Source: an uncultured Gammaproteobacteria bacterium | GTDB lineage: Bacteria > Pseudomonadota > Gammaproteobacteria > Eutrophobiales > Eutrophobiaceae | Assembly: GCA_951812995.1 (NCBI GenBank) | Contig: CATOTD010000003.1 | Coordinates: forward strand, 267,288 to 331,287 | Direction: 5' to 3' | DNA length: 64,000 nucleotides | Shown: positions 18,128-27,119 of the stretch, one piece after another | How the letters are laid out: the number at the start of each line of letters is the position of its first letter | Position numbering within the stretch: position 1 is the first letter of the stretch | Notes under the pieces: generated by a model | What the model was told of the DNA's origin: nothing | Database searches by the model: none | Seen by the model: the letters and a program-made list of their open reading frames with translations, nothing else | Position numbers and translations under genes: made by a program

Positions 18128-19285
18128 TCAAGGTCGGTGGTATTTGAGGCTGTGTTGCGCTGTTTGGGTCTGCCAGGGCGGGTATTTCCGGAATTTGGGC
18201 GGAGTCAGGCTGTGGCCTGTCGTCGCTCGTGGAAAATCAGACGGCGGAAGTTGTAGCTCAGGTTGGCCATGGTCATGCGGGCCTTCGCACGGGTTTGGCC
18301 GATTGAGCGGATGGTCAGAGCCATGGGCCCTTTCTCGTAGCCGAACACAGGCGCGGATGGCGGAGCGTGTCGCGTTGCCCCGACGAATATGCCTGGCCAT
18401 GGGTTTGCCGCGTGGCTTCTTGCGATGGATATGTGAGCGGTACCCTTGCGCCTTCAGCCAAGCCTCATTCCTGGCCGAGCGGTACCTGGTATCGGCCCAA
18501 ACCGCCTTCGAGCTGTTTGTCTCGTCCAGAACCGAGGAGCGTTCATGCCCGTCGTAGCGAGCCGCATTCGTGCCAGTCTCACCCCGGATGAAGCGCCATT
18601 TGCGGTCAATGGACACGTGGTTCTTATAGCCGAAGTGTGGGACCGAAATATCGACAAGGCCAGTATCCTCCTCACCCTCCTTGGTCGTCTTGGCCTTTGA
18701 ATACTTGACCGTCCAACGCGCATCGGTGTCTTTCTGCGCTGCCTTGGACAGATCATCGGGCCAGATGTCAGACGCGGCCTCACCTGCCTTGGCGCGCGCT
18801 TTCTCTTCTTTCGTCATCCGTTGGCGCGGGGCGGAAACCAACGTGGCATCCACAATCTGACCGCCGGTCGGTTTGTATCCCCGCGCGCACAGCTGAGCTT
18901 CAAACGCGGCAAACAGGGCCTTGCAGACACCCGCCTGGGTCAGCTTCTCTCTGAAAAGCCAGATCGTTTTTTGGTCGGGGGTTGGCTCCCCGATTTGAAA
19001 TCCCAGGAAACGCAACCAACTGAAACGGTCACGAATGAGAAACTCCATCCGCTCATCGCTCAGATTGTGCATCGAGGCCAAGACCAGCACCTTGAACATC
19101 ACAACGGCATCATAGGGCGGGCGACCCCCTTTGGGACATTCCCCATAGCCAAGCGCTGCCACCAAAACGGGGCGAAACACTTCGAAATCAACGTGCCGCT
19201 CCAAAACCTCAAGCGGATCTCCCATCGCCGAAAGCCGCGCCAAATGATCCGTCAAGTCAAACAATCCAGGTGCGGGCATAAACAA
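18128..19285 (-). pseudogene. IS5-family transposase, GC-rich, inactivated by a small deletion
   Basis: The first 300 residues are a good IS5-type DDE transposase (RPPYDAVVMFKVLVLASMHNLSDE, TPDQKTIWLFREKL, then the first Asp in QIVDATLVSAPRQR, the second in the AVWADTRYRS region). At about 18312 the frame shifts. Another frame then continues FGYEKGPMALTIRSIGQTRAKAR and LSYNFRRLIFHERRQAT, the expected C-terminus. About 11 bases seem missing, removing the x-V-E-H motif with the catalytic glutamate. The element looks much more GC-rich than the host and resembles elements of alphaproteobacteria in style (inference). It abuts lineage A and lineage C fragments on either side. Confidence 0.88.
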
Positions 19286-19336
19286 AATCCTCCCACATCA
19301 AGTGAATCAGACCGTACCATAAAATGTACGGTTTTT

Positions 19337-19940
19337 AGAGGCTTCCAACTTCATAACTGCGGTGTACAAGACATCCTGATTGCCTGTGTTGACGGACTCA
19401 AGAGTTTTCCTGATCTCATCAATACCGTCTACCCGCAAACCCGCATCTAGCGATGCATTGTGCATAGGATCAGGCACGCGATGCAGTATGTTACCTGGAA
19501 GGACTACAAGGCGGTTGTAGTCGACTTGTAGCAAATCTACCAGTCAGCTACGGAGGCGGAAGCACTGTTGGTGCTTGATGTCTTTGGTGACGAATGGGAT
19601 GCCAAATACCCTAAGACCAGCCGTTCCTGGCAGAGTCATTGGCAGAACCTCAACACCCTGTTTGATTACCCGCAGGACATGCGCAAGGCAATCTATACCA
19701 CCAACGCCATTGCATCGCTCAACAGCGTCATCAGGAAAGCCATCAAAAAACGTAAGTTGTTCCCAACCGATGACGCTACCAGAAAGGTGAGCTATCTGGC
19801 CATTCAAGATGCATCAAAGCAGTGGACTATGTCGATTAAATATTGGCAACCAGCGATGAATCGCTTTATGATCGAATTCGAAGACCGACTAAAGGACTTC
19901 GTTTAACCAACGGCAGTTACACAGTTTTTGGTAAAGGCTC
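19337..19940 (+). mobile_element. IS256-family element, lineage C: 3' fragment with two nonsense codons
   Basis: The fragment reads GVQDILIACVDGLKSFPDLINTVYPQTRI-stop-RCIVH, then KDYKAVVVDL-stop-QIYQ, then VFGDEWDAKYPKTSRSW to RFMIEFEDRLKDFV-stop (19904-19906). This is the C-terminal half of a Mutator-type transposase. Two in-frame TAG codons (19448-19450 and 19528-19530) kill it. A near-identical copy with the same two TAG codons lies at 50912-51430. The 5' half is missing, cut at the junction with the IS5-type element. Confidence 0.9.
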
Positions 19941-20064
19941 GAAGCGTTACTTTGTGTTTTACAATGAGCGTCGACGACACCAATCACTGAACAAGCAGAC
20001 ATCAGGTTCGGTATACTGCCAGTACGCAGACAAAGATGCCTGCATAATCGGGAAGGGGTTATAA
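19941..20064 (+). pseudogene. IS3-family transposase, C-terminal scrap
   Basis: About 40 codons read FYNERRRHQSLNKQTSG and onward to a TAA at 20062-20064, the typical end of an IS3-family OrfB integrase (YN-x-RRRHxxL). Nothing of the catalytic core remains. It is wedged between the lineage C fragment and the IS5 element on the other strand. Confidence 0.75.
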
Positions 20065-20084
20065 GCGTTGTCCAGATTTTGGGG

Positions 20085-20904
20085 AACACTTCTGTGCGCC
20101 TTTGGCTTGGGTGTAGTCTTTTGCCTTGGGGTCATTATCCTTGAGTACGGATTGCTGACCCGCATAGGCACTATCTCCCCAAAGACGGGTCTCTTCTCCA
20201 TGCAGCAGGTCTCCAAGTACCTGTGAGTCGTGGACATGGGCTGGTGTGGTAGCAACAGAGTGTATCAGTTTGGTTTTGCTATCCACACCGATGTGCGCCT
20301 TCATGCCAAAGTACCATTGCTTGCCTTTTTTGGTCTGATGCCTATCAAGGTCACGGGTTTTGCTTTTGTTCTTGGTGACGGTAGGCGCATTGATGAGGGT
20401 CGCATCAACAATAGTGCCTTTGGATACTTTGCATGCCGTTTGCTTCCAGATAGACGGCAACAGCATCAAACAGGGCAACTCCGAGGTTGTTCTCCTCCAG
20501 TAGATGACGGAATTTACAGCGGGTGGTTGCATCTGGCACGGGTTCCTGACCTAAGTCTATCTGGGCAAAACACCGCATGGCAGGTGTGTCATATAAAGCC
20601 GCTTCTGTGGCAGGATCAGATAAGGCAAACCAGTGTTGCAGGAAGTCAATTCTCAGCATGCGTTCCATGCCCACCGGACGGCGACCAGCACCCCGGGGGT
20701 TGGGGTAATGAGGCTCAATTACTGCAGTCAGCGTTTTCCAGGGAATGAGCTGATTCATCTCTTCGAGAAATATCTCTTTGCGTGTCTGCTTGCGGTATTT
20801 CTCGAATCCAGATACTGCCAGGCTTTTTTGTTGCATCTTTTGACCCTTACTTAAAACGTTGCGGTATTATCGTAGATTATGGAATTAATCAGAGGTTCCT
20901 TAAA
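20085..20904 (-). pseudogene. IS5-family transposase, frameshifted and 3'-truncated; its tip abuts panB
   Basis: The transposase starts at 20836 (MQQKSLAVSGFEKYRKQTRKE and GRRPVGMERMLRI). It shifts frame near 20415 and continues with the first catalytic Asp (GTIVDATLINAPT) and the second (LWGDSAYAG). It stops at about 20085 before the catalytic Glu region, so it is inactive. The tip TCAGAGGTTCCTTAA at 20889-20903 is also the end of a diverged copy at 24663-24677, which identifies it as the terminal repeat. The element is thus inserted immediately before the panB start codon. Confidence 0.87.
20889..20904 (+). promoter_or_regulatory. panB ribosome-binding site lying inside the IS5 terminal repeat
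   Basis: AGAGG (20891-20895) stands nine bases before the panB ATG and is the only plausible Shine-Dalgarno sequence. The 15 bases TCAGAGGTTCCTTAA are the conserved tip of the IS5 element, so the leader of panB, and any native promoter close to it, were replaced by the insertion. Confidence 0.65.
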
Positions 20905-21687
20905 ATGACGATCGCCACCCTAAAAAAAATGCAAGCAGACGGCGAAAAGATAGCTTGTTTGACCGCATACGATGCCAGTTTTGCAAGCCTACAAGATGCG
21001 GCAGGTGTTGATGTGCTGTTGGTGGGTGATTCGCTAGGTATGGTGCTACATGGTGATGACACAACCTTGGCGGTAACGATGACAGACATGATCTATCACA
21101 CGCGATGGGTTAGTCGTGCGTGCCGACGTGCCGGTATCATCAGTGATATGCCATACCAGAGTTATACCACGGCAACGCAGGCACTTGAGAATGCCAAACG
21201 CTTGGTTAATGCGGGTGCGGATATGGTTAAACTAGAGGGTGGTGCCACAATCAGAGCGGCTGTCAAGCAGATTGCGCAACACGACATTCCTGTTTGTGGT
21301 CACCTTGGTCTACTGCCGCAATCAATCCACGAGATGGGTGGCTATCGCGTACAAGCAAGAACCAAAGCAACAGCAGGCACACTCAAACAAGAAGCGATGA
21401 TGTTGCAACAATCAGGTGCGAGCTGTTTAGTGCTTGAATGTGTGCCCGCCAGGGTGGCCGCGGAAGTGACTGCAACACTCAACATGCCAGTCATCGGTAT
21501 TGGTGCCGGCCCGGATTGTGATGGGCAAGTGCTGGTAGTTTACGACATGCTTGGCATAACCCGCCGACAATTCAAATTTTCAAGAAACTTTCTTATTGGC
21601 AAAGATTCAATCGCAGACGCATTCAAGGATTATGTCGCGGCTGTGAAAAATAAATCATTTCCAACGGCTGCCGAATCATATACATAA
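20905..21687 (+). CDS. panB: 3-methyl-2-oxobutanoate hydroxymethyltransferase
   Basis: PanB makes ketopantoate from 2-oxoisovalerate and methylene-tetrahydrofolate, the first step of pantothenate synthesis. The 260-residue protein has the family motifs LTAYDASFA, DVLLVGDSLGMVLHG, VKLEGG, PVCGHLGLLPQS and PVIGIGAG. The ATG at 20905 matches the usual start; an upstream extension to 20782 would run through IS5 sequence and is not native. The TAATG overlap with panC shows coupled translation. Confidence 0.96.
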   Translation: MTIATLKKMQADGEKIACLTAYDASFASLQDAAGVDVLLVGDSLGMVLHGDDTTLAVTMTDMIYHTRWVSRACRRAGIISDMPYQSYTTATQALENAKRLVNAGADMVKLEGGATIRAAVKQIAQHDIPVCGHLGLLPQSIHEMGGYRVQARTKATAGTLKQEAMMLQQSGASCLVLECVPARVAAEVTATLNMPVIGIGAGPDCDGQVLVVYDMLGITRRQFKFSRNFLIGKDSIADAFKDYVAAVKNKSFPTAAESYT

Positions 21688-22529
21688 TGGAACAGTTGGC
21701 AACGATTAAAGCCGTACGCGCGCGACTGGCAACGGTCCGCAAAGCTGAAAAAAAGATTGCGCTCGTCCCGACTATGGGCAATCTGCATGCAGGGCATCTC
21801 GCACTTGTACAACAGGCGCGGCAAATATCTGATCATATCGTCGTTAGTATTTTTGTTAATCCAACGCAGTTTGTGGCGGGTGAGGATTTTGAAAATTATC
21901 CACGCACATTGAGCGATGATCTACAGCTACTGGATAGTTTAGATGTTGAAACAGTATTCATACCGACCACGAGCGAAATCTATGGCCAGCACCCAATAAC
22001 AACGATCGTCACGGTCCCGGAATTAGCGGCAATTTATTGCGGTGCATGTAGACCTGGACATTTTAATGGTGTCGCTACAATCGTAACCAAGTTATTTAAT
22101 ATTGTGCAACCCGATCTGGCCGTATTTGGGGCGAAGGATTATCAACAATTATTAGTCATTCGCAACCTGGTTGTTAATCTTAATTTACCCATCGAGATTA
22201 TCAGTGGCGCGACTGTGAGAGCAACGGATGGCTTGGCTATCAGCTCCCGCAATAAATACCTGACGGCAACAGAACGCCAGCTAGCACCAACATTGTATGA
22301 ATGTATAAAACGTGCCGAGCTGGCTATAAAGGCCGGGGCATCAAACTATAAAAAACTCGAAAAAGAAGCTGTTTCAACATTAAAAAAAGCTGGATTTAAG
22401 CCTGATTATTTTAGTATTTGTGATGCCAAGACGCTAAAATCTCCTACAAATCAAGAAGTTGTTATCTTGGCTGCCGCTTGGCTCGGAAAAGCACGGTTAA
22501 TTGACAATGTTGCAGTGCAACCTCTATGA
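21687..22529 (+). CDS. panC: Pantoate--beta-alanine ligase (pantothenate synthetase)
   Basis: PanC joins pantoate and beta-alanine with ATP to give pantothenate. Its 280 residues show the nucleotide-binding motifs [15 protein letters not shown] (HIGH-type) and the [12 protein letters not shown] (KMSKS-type) segment, plus [13 protein letters not shown]. It overlaps panB by one base and precedes panD by 49 bases, so the three genes form one operon covering the whole branch from ketopantoate formation and aspartate to pantothenate, apart from the ketopantoate reductase step. Confidence 0.97.
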   Translation: MEQLATIKAVRARLATVRKAEKKIALVPTMGNLHAGHLALVQQARQISDHIVVSIFVNPTQFVAGEDFENYPRTLSDDLQLLDSLDVETVFIPTTSEIYGQHPITTIVTVPELAAIYCGACRPGHFNGVATIVTKLFNIVQPDLAVFGAKDYQQLLVIRNLVVNLNLPIEIISGATVRATDGLAISSRNKYLTATERQLAPTLYECIKRAELAIKAGASNYKKLEKEAVSTLKKAGFKPDYFSICDAKTLKSPTNQEVVILAAAWLGKARLIDNVAVQPL

Positions 22530-22578
22530 TAGCCTCCTTTGCATCTTAAGGTCATCCACATCGGCAGGATTAAAAATT

Positions 22579-22959
22579 ATGGAAATTACGGTGTTAAAAG
22601 CAAAATTACATCAGGCTTGTGTGACGCATGCTGAACTTGAATACGATGGTTCTTGTGCCATTGATGGCGTGCTCCTTGATAAGGCTGGCATCCATGAATA
22701 TGAGCAAATCGACATCTACAATATAAGCAATGGTGAGCGTTTTACGACATACGCGATTCGTGCTGAAGAAAACTCGCGTATTATTTCCGTCAATGGTGCG
22801 GCGGCACATAAAGCGGGTAGCGGTGATCGTATCATTATCTGTGCTTATGGCCGGATCAATGAAAATGAAATAAGCACGTTCAAACCAATCTTGGTGTATC
22901 TAAACGCTGACAACGATATTATCCGCATCAAAGATCATATCCCTGTACAAGCGGCCTGA
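22579..22959 (+). CDS. panD: Aspartate 1-decarboxylase proenzyme
   Basis: PanD decarboxylates aspartate to beta-alanine. It is a pyruvoyl enzyme that cuts itself at Gly-Ser; the GSC motif in YDGSCAID (Ser25) is present. The 126 residues match the family. The start at 22579 gives [11 protein letters not shown], typical of PanD; the frame is open back to 22501 but that would overlap panC. The catalytic Lys9 and Tyr22 and the GERFTTYAI segment are also visible. Confidence 0.96.
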   Translation: MEITVLKAKLHQACVTHAELEYDGSCAIDGVLLDKAGIHEYEQIDIYNISNGERFTTYAIRAEENSRIISVNGAAAHKAGSGDRIIICAYGRINENEISTFKPILVYLNADNDIIRIKDHIPVQAA

Positions 22960-23021
22960 TCAGGCTTGAAAATCCAGCGTCTTTTTACTGTCGCAGTGAG
23001 TCGGGTTGGGCTGAGTTGGAC

Positions 23022-24401
23022 GAGTTATAACCGAATCTGGTGTCTGAATAAATTTGAAGTATGCGGCGTGCCTTGCTGAAATCGGTTTTGTCTAGCAATC
23101 GAAAGTAACAAGAGGAGCACGCCACACATGACAAAAGATACTGTGATTAATCTGGGTACACCAGAGGATATTGACCCGTTGACTGGATTGCTACGTAGCG
23201 GTGCCAAACAGCTGATAACAGAAGCGATTCAGGCGGAGTTGGCCGAGTTGATGGCAAGTTTTGATAATCAGAAAACGAGTGAAGGCAGACAGCGTGTTGT
23301 GCGCAATGGCTATCACCCAGAACGAGAAGTATTGACCGGTGTTGGCAAAGTACCAGTGTCGGTGCCAAAGATCCGTAGCCGAGAAGGCGAGCCTGAGAGC
23401 TTCCAATCGTTAATAGTGCCTCCTTACATCCGGCGTACAGCGACCCTGGACGCGGCGATTCCCTGGCTTTATTTGCAGGGTGTTTCGAGTGGTCAGATGC
23501 AGAGCGCCCTGGAAGTGATTGTCGGGCCTGATGCCAAGGGCTTATCCGCCAATGCAGTTGGTCGCCTGAAACGTCAGTGGGAATCAGAGTACAAAACCTG
23601 GAGTACACGTTCAGTGACTGACGAATGGGTCTATATCTGGGCTGATGGCATCTACAGTGGTCTTCGAGGTGACGATGGTTGATTGTGTTGTCTGGTCATC
23701 ATTGGCGTGAACAGCCGCGGTCAGAAGCACTTCCTGGCAATTAAGGATGGTGTCAGGGAATCGAAGCAGAGCTGGTGAGAAGTCTTGTTGTCGTTGAAAC
23801 AGCGAGGTTTAAACCAACCACCGAAGCTGGCGATTGGCGACGGTGCTCTGGGATTCTGGGTAGCATTGGAAGAAGTCTATCCTGAGACAACAGCACAACG
23901 CTACTGGATGCATAAGACCGGTAATGTACTGAACTATCTGCCGAAGTCTGTCCAGGAGAAAGCGAAACAAGGGCTACATGACATTTGGATGGCAGAGGGG
24001 CGCACTGATGCAGAGAAGGCATTTGATGCATTTGAGGAACGTTTCGGTGTCAAGTATCCCAAGGCAGTGGCATGCTTATCGAAAGACCGTGATGCGTTGC
24101 TGGCATTTTATGACTTTCCAGCAGAGCACTGGACCCACATCAGGACAACGAATGTCACCCCGTCGAGTTTTGCCACAATCCGGCACAGGACACGGCAAGC
24201 GAAAGGTCGTATCACACGAATAACGATGCTGACGATGATCTACAAAATGGGATTATGCGCAGAAGATTCCTGGCGCAAACTGCGAGGCTTCAGACACCTG
24301 GCGAAGGTGATTGGAGGCGTGAAGCTTAAAGATGGAATCGAAGTAACTGAGAACGACAAGGCAACCGCATGATTAACTTGTCAGACACTACTTTTGACAA
24401 T
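23022..24401 (+). mobile_element. Full-length IS256-family element, lineage A, with dead transposase
   Basis: The transposase frame runs 23128-24372 (415 codons). It has the Mutator signature: PKIRSREGEPESFQS, then WADGIYSGLR with the first Asp, AIGDGALGFW with the second Asp, and HIRTTN followed by the region that should carry Glu. Two in-frame TGA codons (23680-23682 and 23776-23778) split it; homologues have other residues there, and single C-to-T changes from CGA would explain both. The HIRTTNV-TPSSF segment replaces the usual HIRTTNPIESTF, so the catalytic Glu also appears lost. Tips with a shared GTGTCTG core lie at both ends. It separates panD from the acyltransferase region. Confidence 0.88.
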
Positions 24402-24439
24402 AGCTCTCAACCTTAGCGCGGACTTTGGATTGGTTCTGG

Positions 24440-24677
24440 TTTTTAGCCTGGTCCGGTTCCGTTTTCTTCCAGATAGACAGCAACGGCATCAAACCGGGCT
24501 ATTCCCGGCTTGTTCTTTGCCATCAGATGACGGAATTGACAGAGGGTGGTTTCATCTGGCACGGGTTCCTGACCCCGAATCTATCTGAGCAAAGAGTCGC
24601 ATGGCCAGTGTGTCATATAAAGCCGCTTTTGTGGCCGGGTCGGATAAGGTAAACCCGTGTTGTCAGAGGTTCCTTAA
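24440..24677 (-). mobile_element. IS5-family remnant, internal-deletion derivative
   Basis: The stretch aligns with the middle of the IS5 transposase gene at 20.4-20.65 kb with roughly 80% identity by eye. It then jumps directly to the terminal sequence TCAGAGGTTCCTTAA at 24663-24677. About 250 bases of the 5' gene end are missing. No usable frame remains. It shows that the TCAGAGG tip belongs to the element, not to panB. Confidence 0.8.
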
Positions 24678-24733
24678 GATAGAAGTAAATAAAATGACGG
24701 TATAGAACCCCCCACCGCCTGGATGCCGGTGCG

Positions 24734-26809
24734 TTACTCATCCTCACTCATTTGACCCATCTTGGCAAAAATTGGCTCAAATAGTGGTTCTAGCAAGCTA
24801 AACCCCGTCGGGGTCATGTGTACACTTCCTACATATAGCGGTTTTTGCCAATGGCGGACTACGGGGCATAACTCCTCACCGCATAAGATACCCGTAGGGT
24901 CAAGCACATCCACATTGCCTAAGGGTTGGCTGGTACCAGTTATGCGCTCATTTACCCATTTGTTGCGTGCCAGGTGTTTACTGGTTTTGATGGACCTGGA
25001 GTTTAGTTTGTGCTTAAGATTGATGGCATTCAGATTTCCTTGCCTGGCCCTTTTATAGACAATGTCTGTCCTAAAGGGCTGTTCGGGAACGGTCAGTAAT
25101 ACATACACTTTGGCACCCTTGCTAGAAAATGCCTTAATCGTTTCTTCAAGTTTTTCGCTAAATAGTTGGATGCCCTCAGGCTCTGAGAGTTTTTCATTGG
25201 GAGCCTCAGGGTAGCGAACATGGTTGGGATATGCTCGCCACCTTGATATTAAAATGACTGTGGTTTGTTTGGTTGTTTTTGCCAGGGCTTGTTGCCTGAG
25301 CCTATAGCACCTTTTGGAGTTAAATCCACCCTTTCCTTCTACCCACTTAATGGGGACATTAACCAAAGCACCGCAGGCTCCCAAAACAACCCCCGCCCCC
25401 TTTTTGTGATGCTTCTTGGCCCAGCGGTTAATATTAGAATAAGCGGGAAACCCATGGCTATCTGCTACCAAAATAAAATCAAGCTCGGTATTATTACTCC
25501 AGCGGGTTATGCCTGATAGCTCCCCTAGGGGGCAGAGTTCTATTTTTTCATAAAACGGGTTACAGTAAGCAAGGGAGACCATTCTCCCATCCTCTAGGGG
25601 GGCTATTTTATTGCCTTGTGTTTCTAGATGCTTGCTCCACCTACTCATTGCTTCTATGCCTACCACAACACCTACCAGGGTTAGGGTCATGGCTCCTGCT
25701 ACCGCAACCCTTGCTCCCTTAGACTTCAGTTTATGGAGTTTGAACCGCCTAAAAGGCTTTTCCACCAGAAAGTAGCTAAACACCGCCAGTAACAGGGCAA
25801 GCCCCATGTATGTCAGTATCCCTAGGTCTTCTTGGGGTAAGGCATAGATATAGTCATCAATCCGCGCCAGGGCAAATAGCGGTTGATGCCACAAATAAAA
25901 GCTATATGAAACCAGCCCCAGCCCCACAAACGGCTTAGAGGTAAGCAAGCGGGTGGTTGGCTCGCCGCTTATTCCACTAAACCTTATAATCAACATGGTG
26001 CCTGCCACCGGGATAAGGTTTAGTAGCGGTGGGTGGTTTAGCTCACCTTCATAAAAGTAAATGGGCAAAACGATCATCAGCAAACCCACCGTGGGTAGTA
26101 GCTTAGCCAGTCGGTTATGTGGGTTGGTATCAGGCGGATGGGTGAGTTCTAATCTGGCTAATAATGCCCCTGCCCCCAGCTCCCAAAAACGAGTGGGCAA
26201 CAAGAAAAACACCTCATTGGGGTAATAAGTGCTGAGAATATGGGCGGCCAATAAACTGGCAAGCGATAACTCCGCTATAATCCAAAACATATACGCACGA
26301 TAAAACCGCCACACCACCCACAACAAGGGGGCAAACACCAAGTAAAACTGAGCCTCCACCCCCAAAGACCAGGTATGAAGCAATGGCTTGAGTTTAGCGG
26401 GCGATGCCCAATAGCCATCTTCAAACAAAAACCAAAAGTTAGAAACAAACCCCAAAGCCGACCACACAGAGCCTACATATTCCTCAACCATTGAATAGGA
26501 CATCACATAACCCGCAAAGGGCAAGGTGACTAACACCACCAACACCAAGGCGGGAACCAGGCGTTTGATTCTCCTAAGCCAAAAATCCCTAAGGCTGAAA
26601 CTACCGGTAGAGACTTCTTGAAGAATAATAGAAGTAATGAGATAACCCGAAATAACAAAGAATATGTCTATGCCGATGAAACCACCCTTAAATGGATTCC
26701 AATCAAAGGACTTCAAATCCATCTCACTATGAAACAACACCACCGCCAAAACGGCTATGGCTCTTAGCCCATCTATTTCAGGGCGATATTTGATTGGATT
26801 GGATGACAT
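24734..26809 (-). CDS. Membrane acyltransferase (acyltransferase-3/OafA family) with C-terminal SGNH domain
   Basis: A 691-residue integral membrane enzyme expected to O-acetylate cell-surface sugars such as lipopolysaccharide. The N-terminal half starts YRPEIDGLRAIAVLAVVLFHS, with the catalytic-type His, then IDIFFVISGYLI and about ten membrane helices, ending near VEKPFRRFK (about residue 355). The C-terminal part is a periplasmic SGNH hydrolase-like domain, with block I in FILVADSHGF and the final Ser/Asp-His block as SVHMTPTGF. This two-domain layout is known from OafA-type O-antigen acetylases. It stands alone between IS remnants and fumarase, so it may be an acquired surface-modification gene. 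The exact acceptor is unknown. Confidence 0.9.
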   Translation of the reverse strand: MSSNPIKYRPEIDGLRAIAVLAVVLFHSEMDLKSFDWNPFKGGFIGIDIFFVISGYLITSIILQEVSTGSFSLRDFWLRRIKRLVPALVLVVLVTLPFAGYVMSYSMVEEYVGSVWSALGFVSNFWFLFEDGYWASPAKLKPLLHTWSLGVEAQFYLVFAPLLWVVWRFYRAYMFWIIAELSLASLLAAHILSTYYPNEVFFLLPTRFWELGAGALLARLELTHPPDTNPHNRLAKLLPTVGLLMIVLPIYFYEGELNHPPLLNLIPVAGTMLIIRFSGISGEPTTRLLTSKPFVGLGLVSYSFYLWHQPLFALARIDDYIYALPQEDLGILTYMGLALLLAVFSYFLVEKPFRRFKLHKLKSKGARVAVAGAMTLTLVGVVVGIEAMSRWSKHLETQGNKIAPLEDGRMVSLAYCNPFYEKIELCPLGELSGITRWSNNTELDFILVADSHGFPAYSNINRWAKKHHKKGAGVVLGACGALVNVPIKWVEGKGGFNSKRCYRLRQQALAKTTKQTTVILISRWRAYPNHVRYPEAPNEKLSEPEGIQLFSEKLEETIKAFSSKGAKVYVLLTVPEQPFRTDIVYKRARQGNLNAINLKHKLNSRSIKTSKHLARNKWVNERITGTSQPLGNVDVLDPTGILCGEELCPVVRHWQKPLYVGSVHMTPTGFSLLEPLFEPIFAKMGQMSEDE

Positions 26810-27119
26810 ATTTGTGGCAATTTATAGGGGTAGTAAACGCATTGTAATGCTGTTTTTAACATCCATATCAAAAAATGTTGTGGCCAAGAGATCGTGTCCC
26901 GTTGCAGTGTTTTTCACAAACCAAGCGCTCCTGATACTAATAAAGTTGTCATTATCTTAAGACGGTACATCACATGGCTGATCCCAATTTTGTCATGCGC
27001 ACTACGGAACCCGCGACAAATCGTTCCATCAATCTTGATTGCCTATATCCGCTCACGTCGTATTTTCTCATTCAACCAGCTCGGACAATTTTAAGCTTCG
27101 AGGGTACTCGCATGAGTTA
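26810..27119. other. Spacer between acyltransferase and fumarase; nothing recognised
   Basis: These 310 bases should contain the acyltransferase promoter (minus strand) and the end of the fumarase transcript. No frame resembles a known protein, and I see no clear stem-loop terminator. Confidence 0.4.

Noticed and set aside
18821..19450. A 209-residue plus-strand open frame spanning two elements
   Set aside because: Its first two thirds are antisense to the IS5 transposase and only its end is real (lineage C transposase); it is a chance fusion at a junction.
20782..20904. Longer start of panB
   Set aside because: The 41 extra codons lie in IS5 sequence, antisense to the transposase start.
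23680..23778. In-frame TGA codons considered as selenocysteine or a changed genetic code
   Set aside because: No SECIS-like element was seen, host genes stop normally at TGA, and other copies of related elements carry TAA and TAG lesions.
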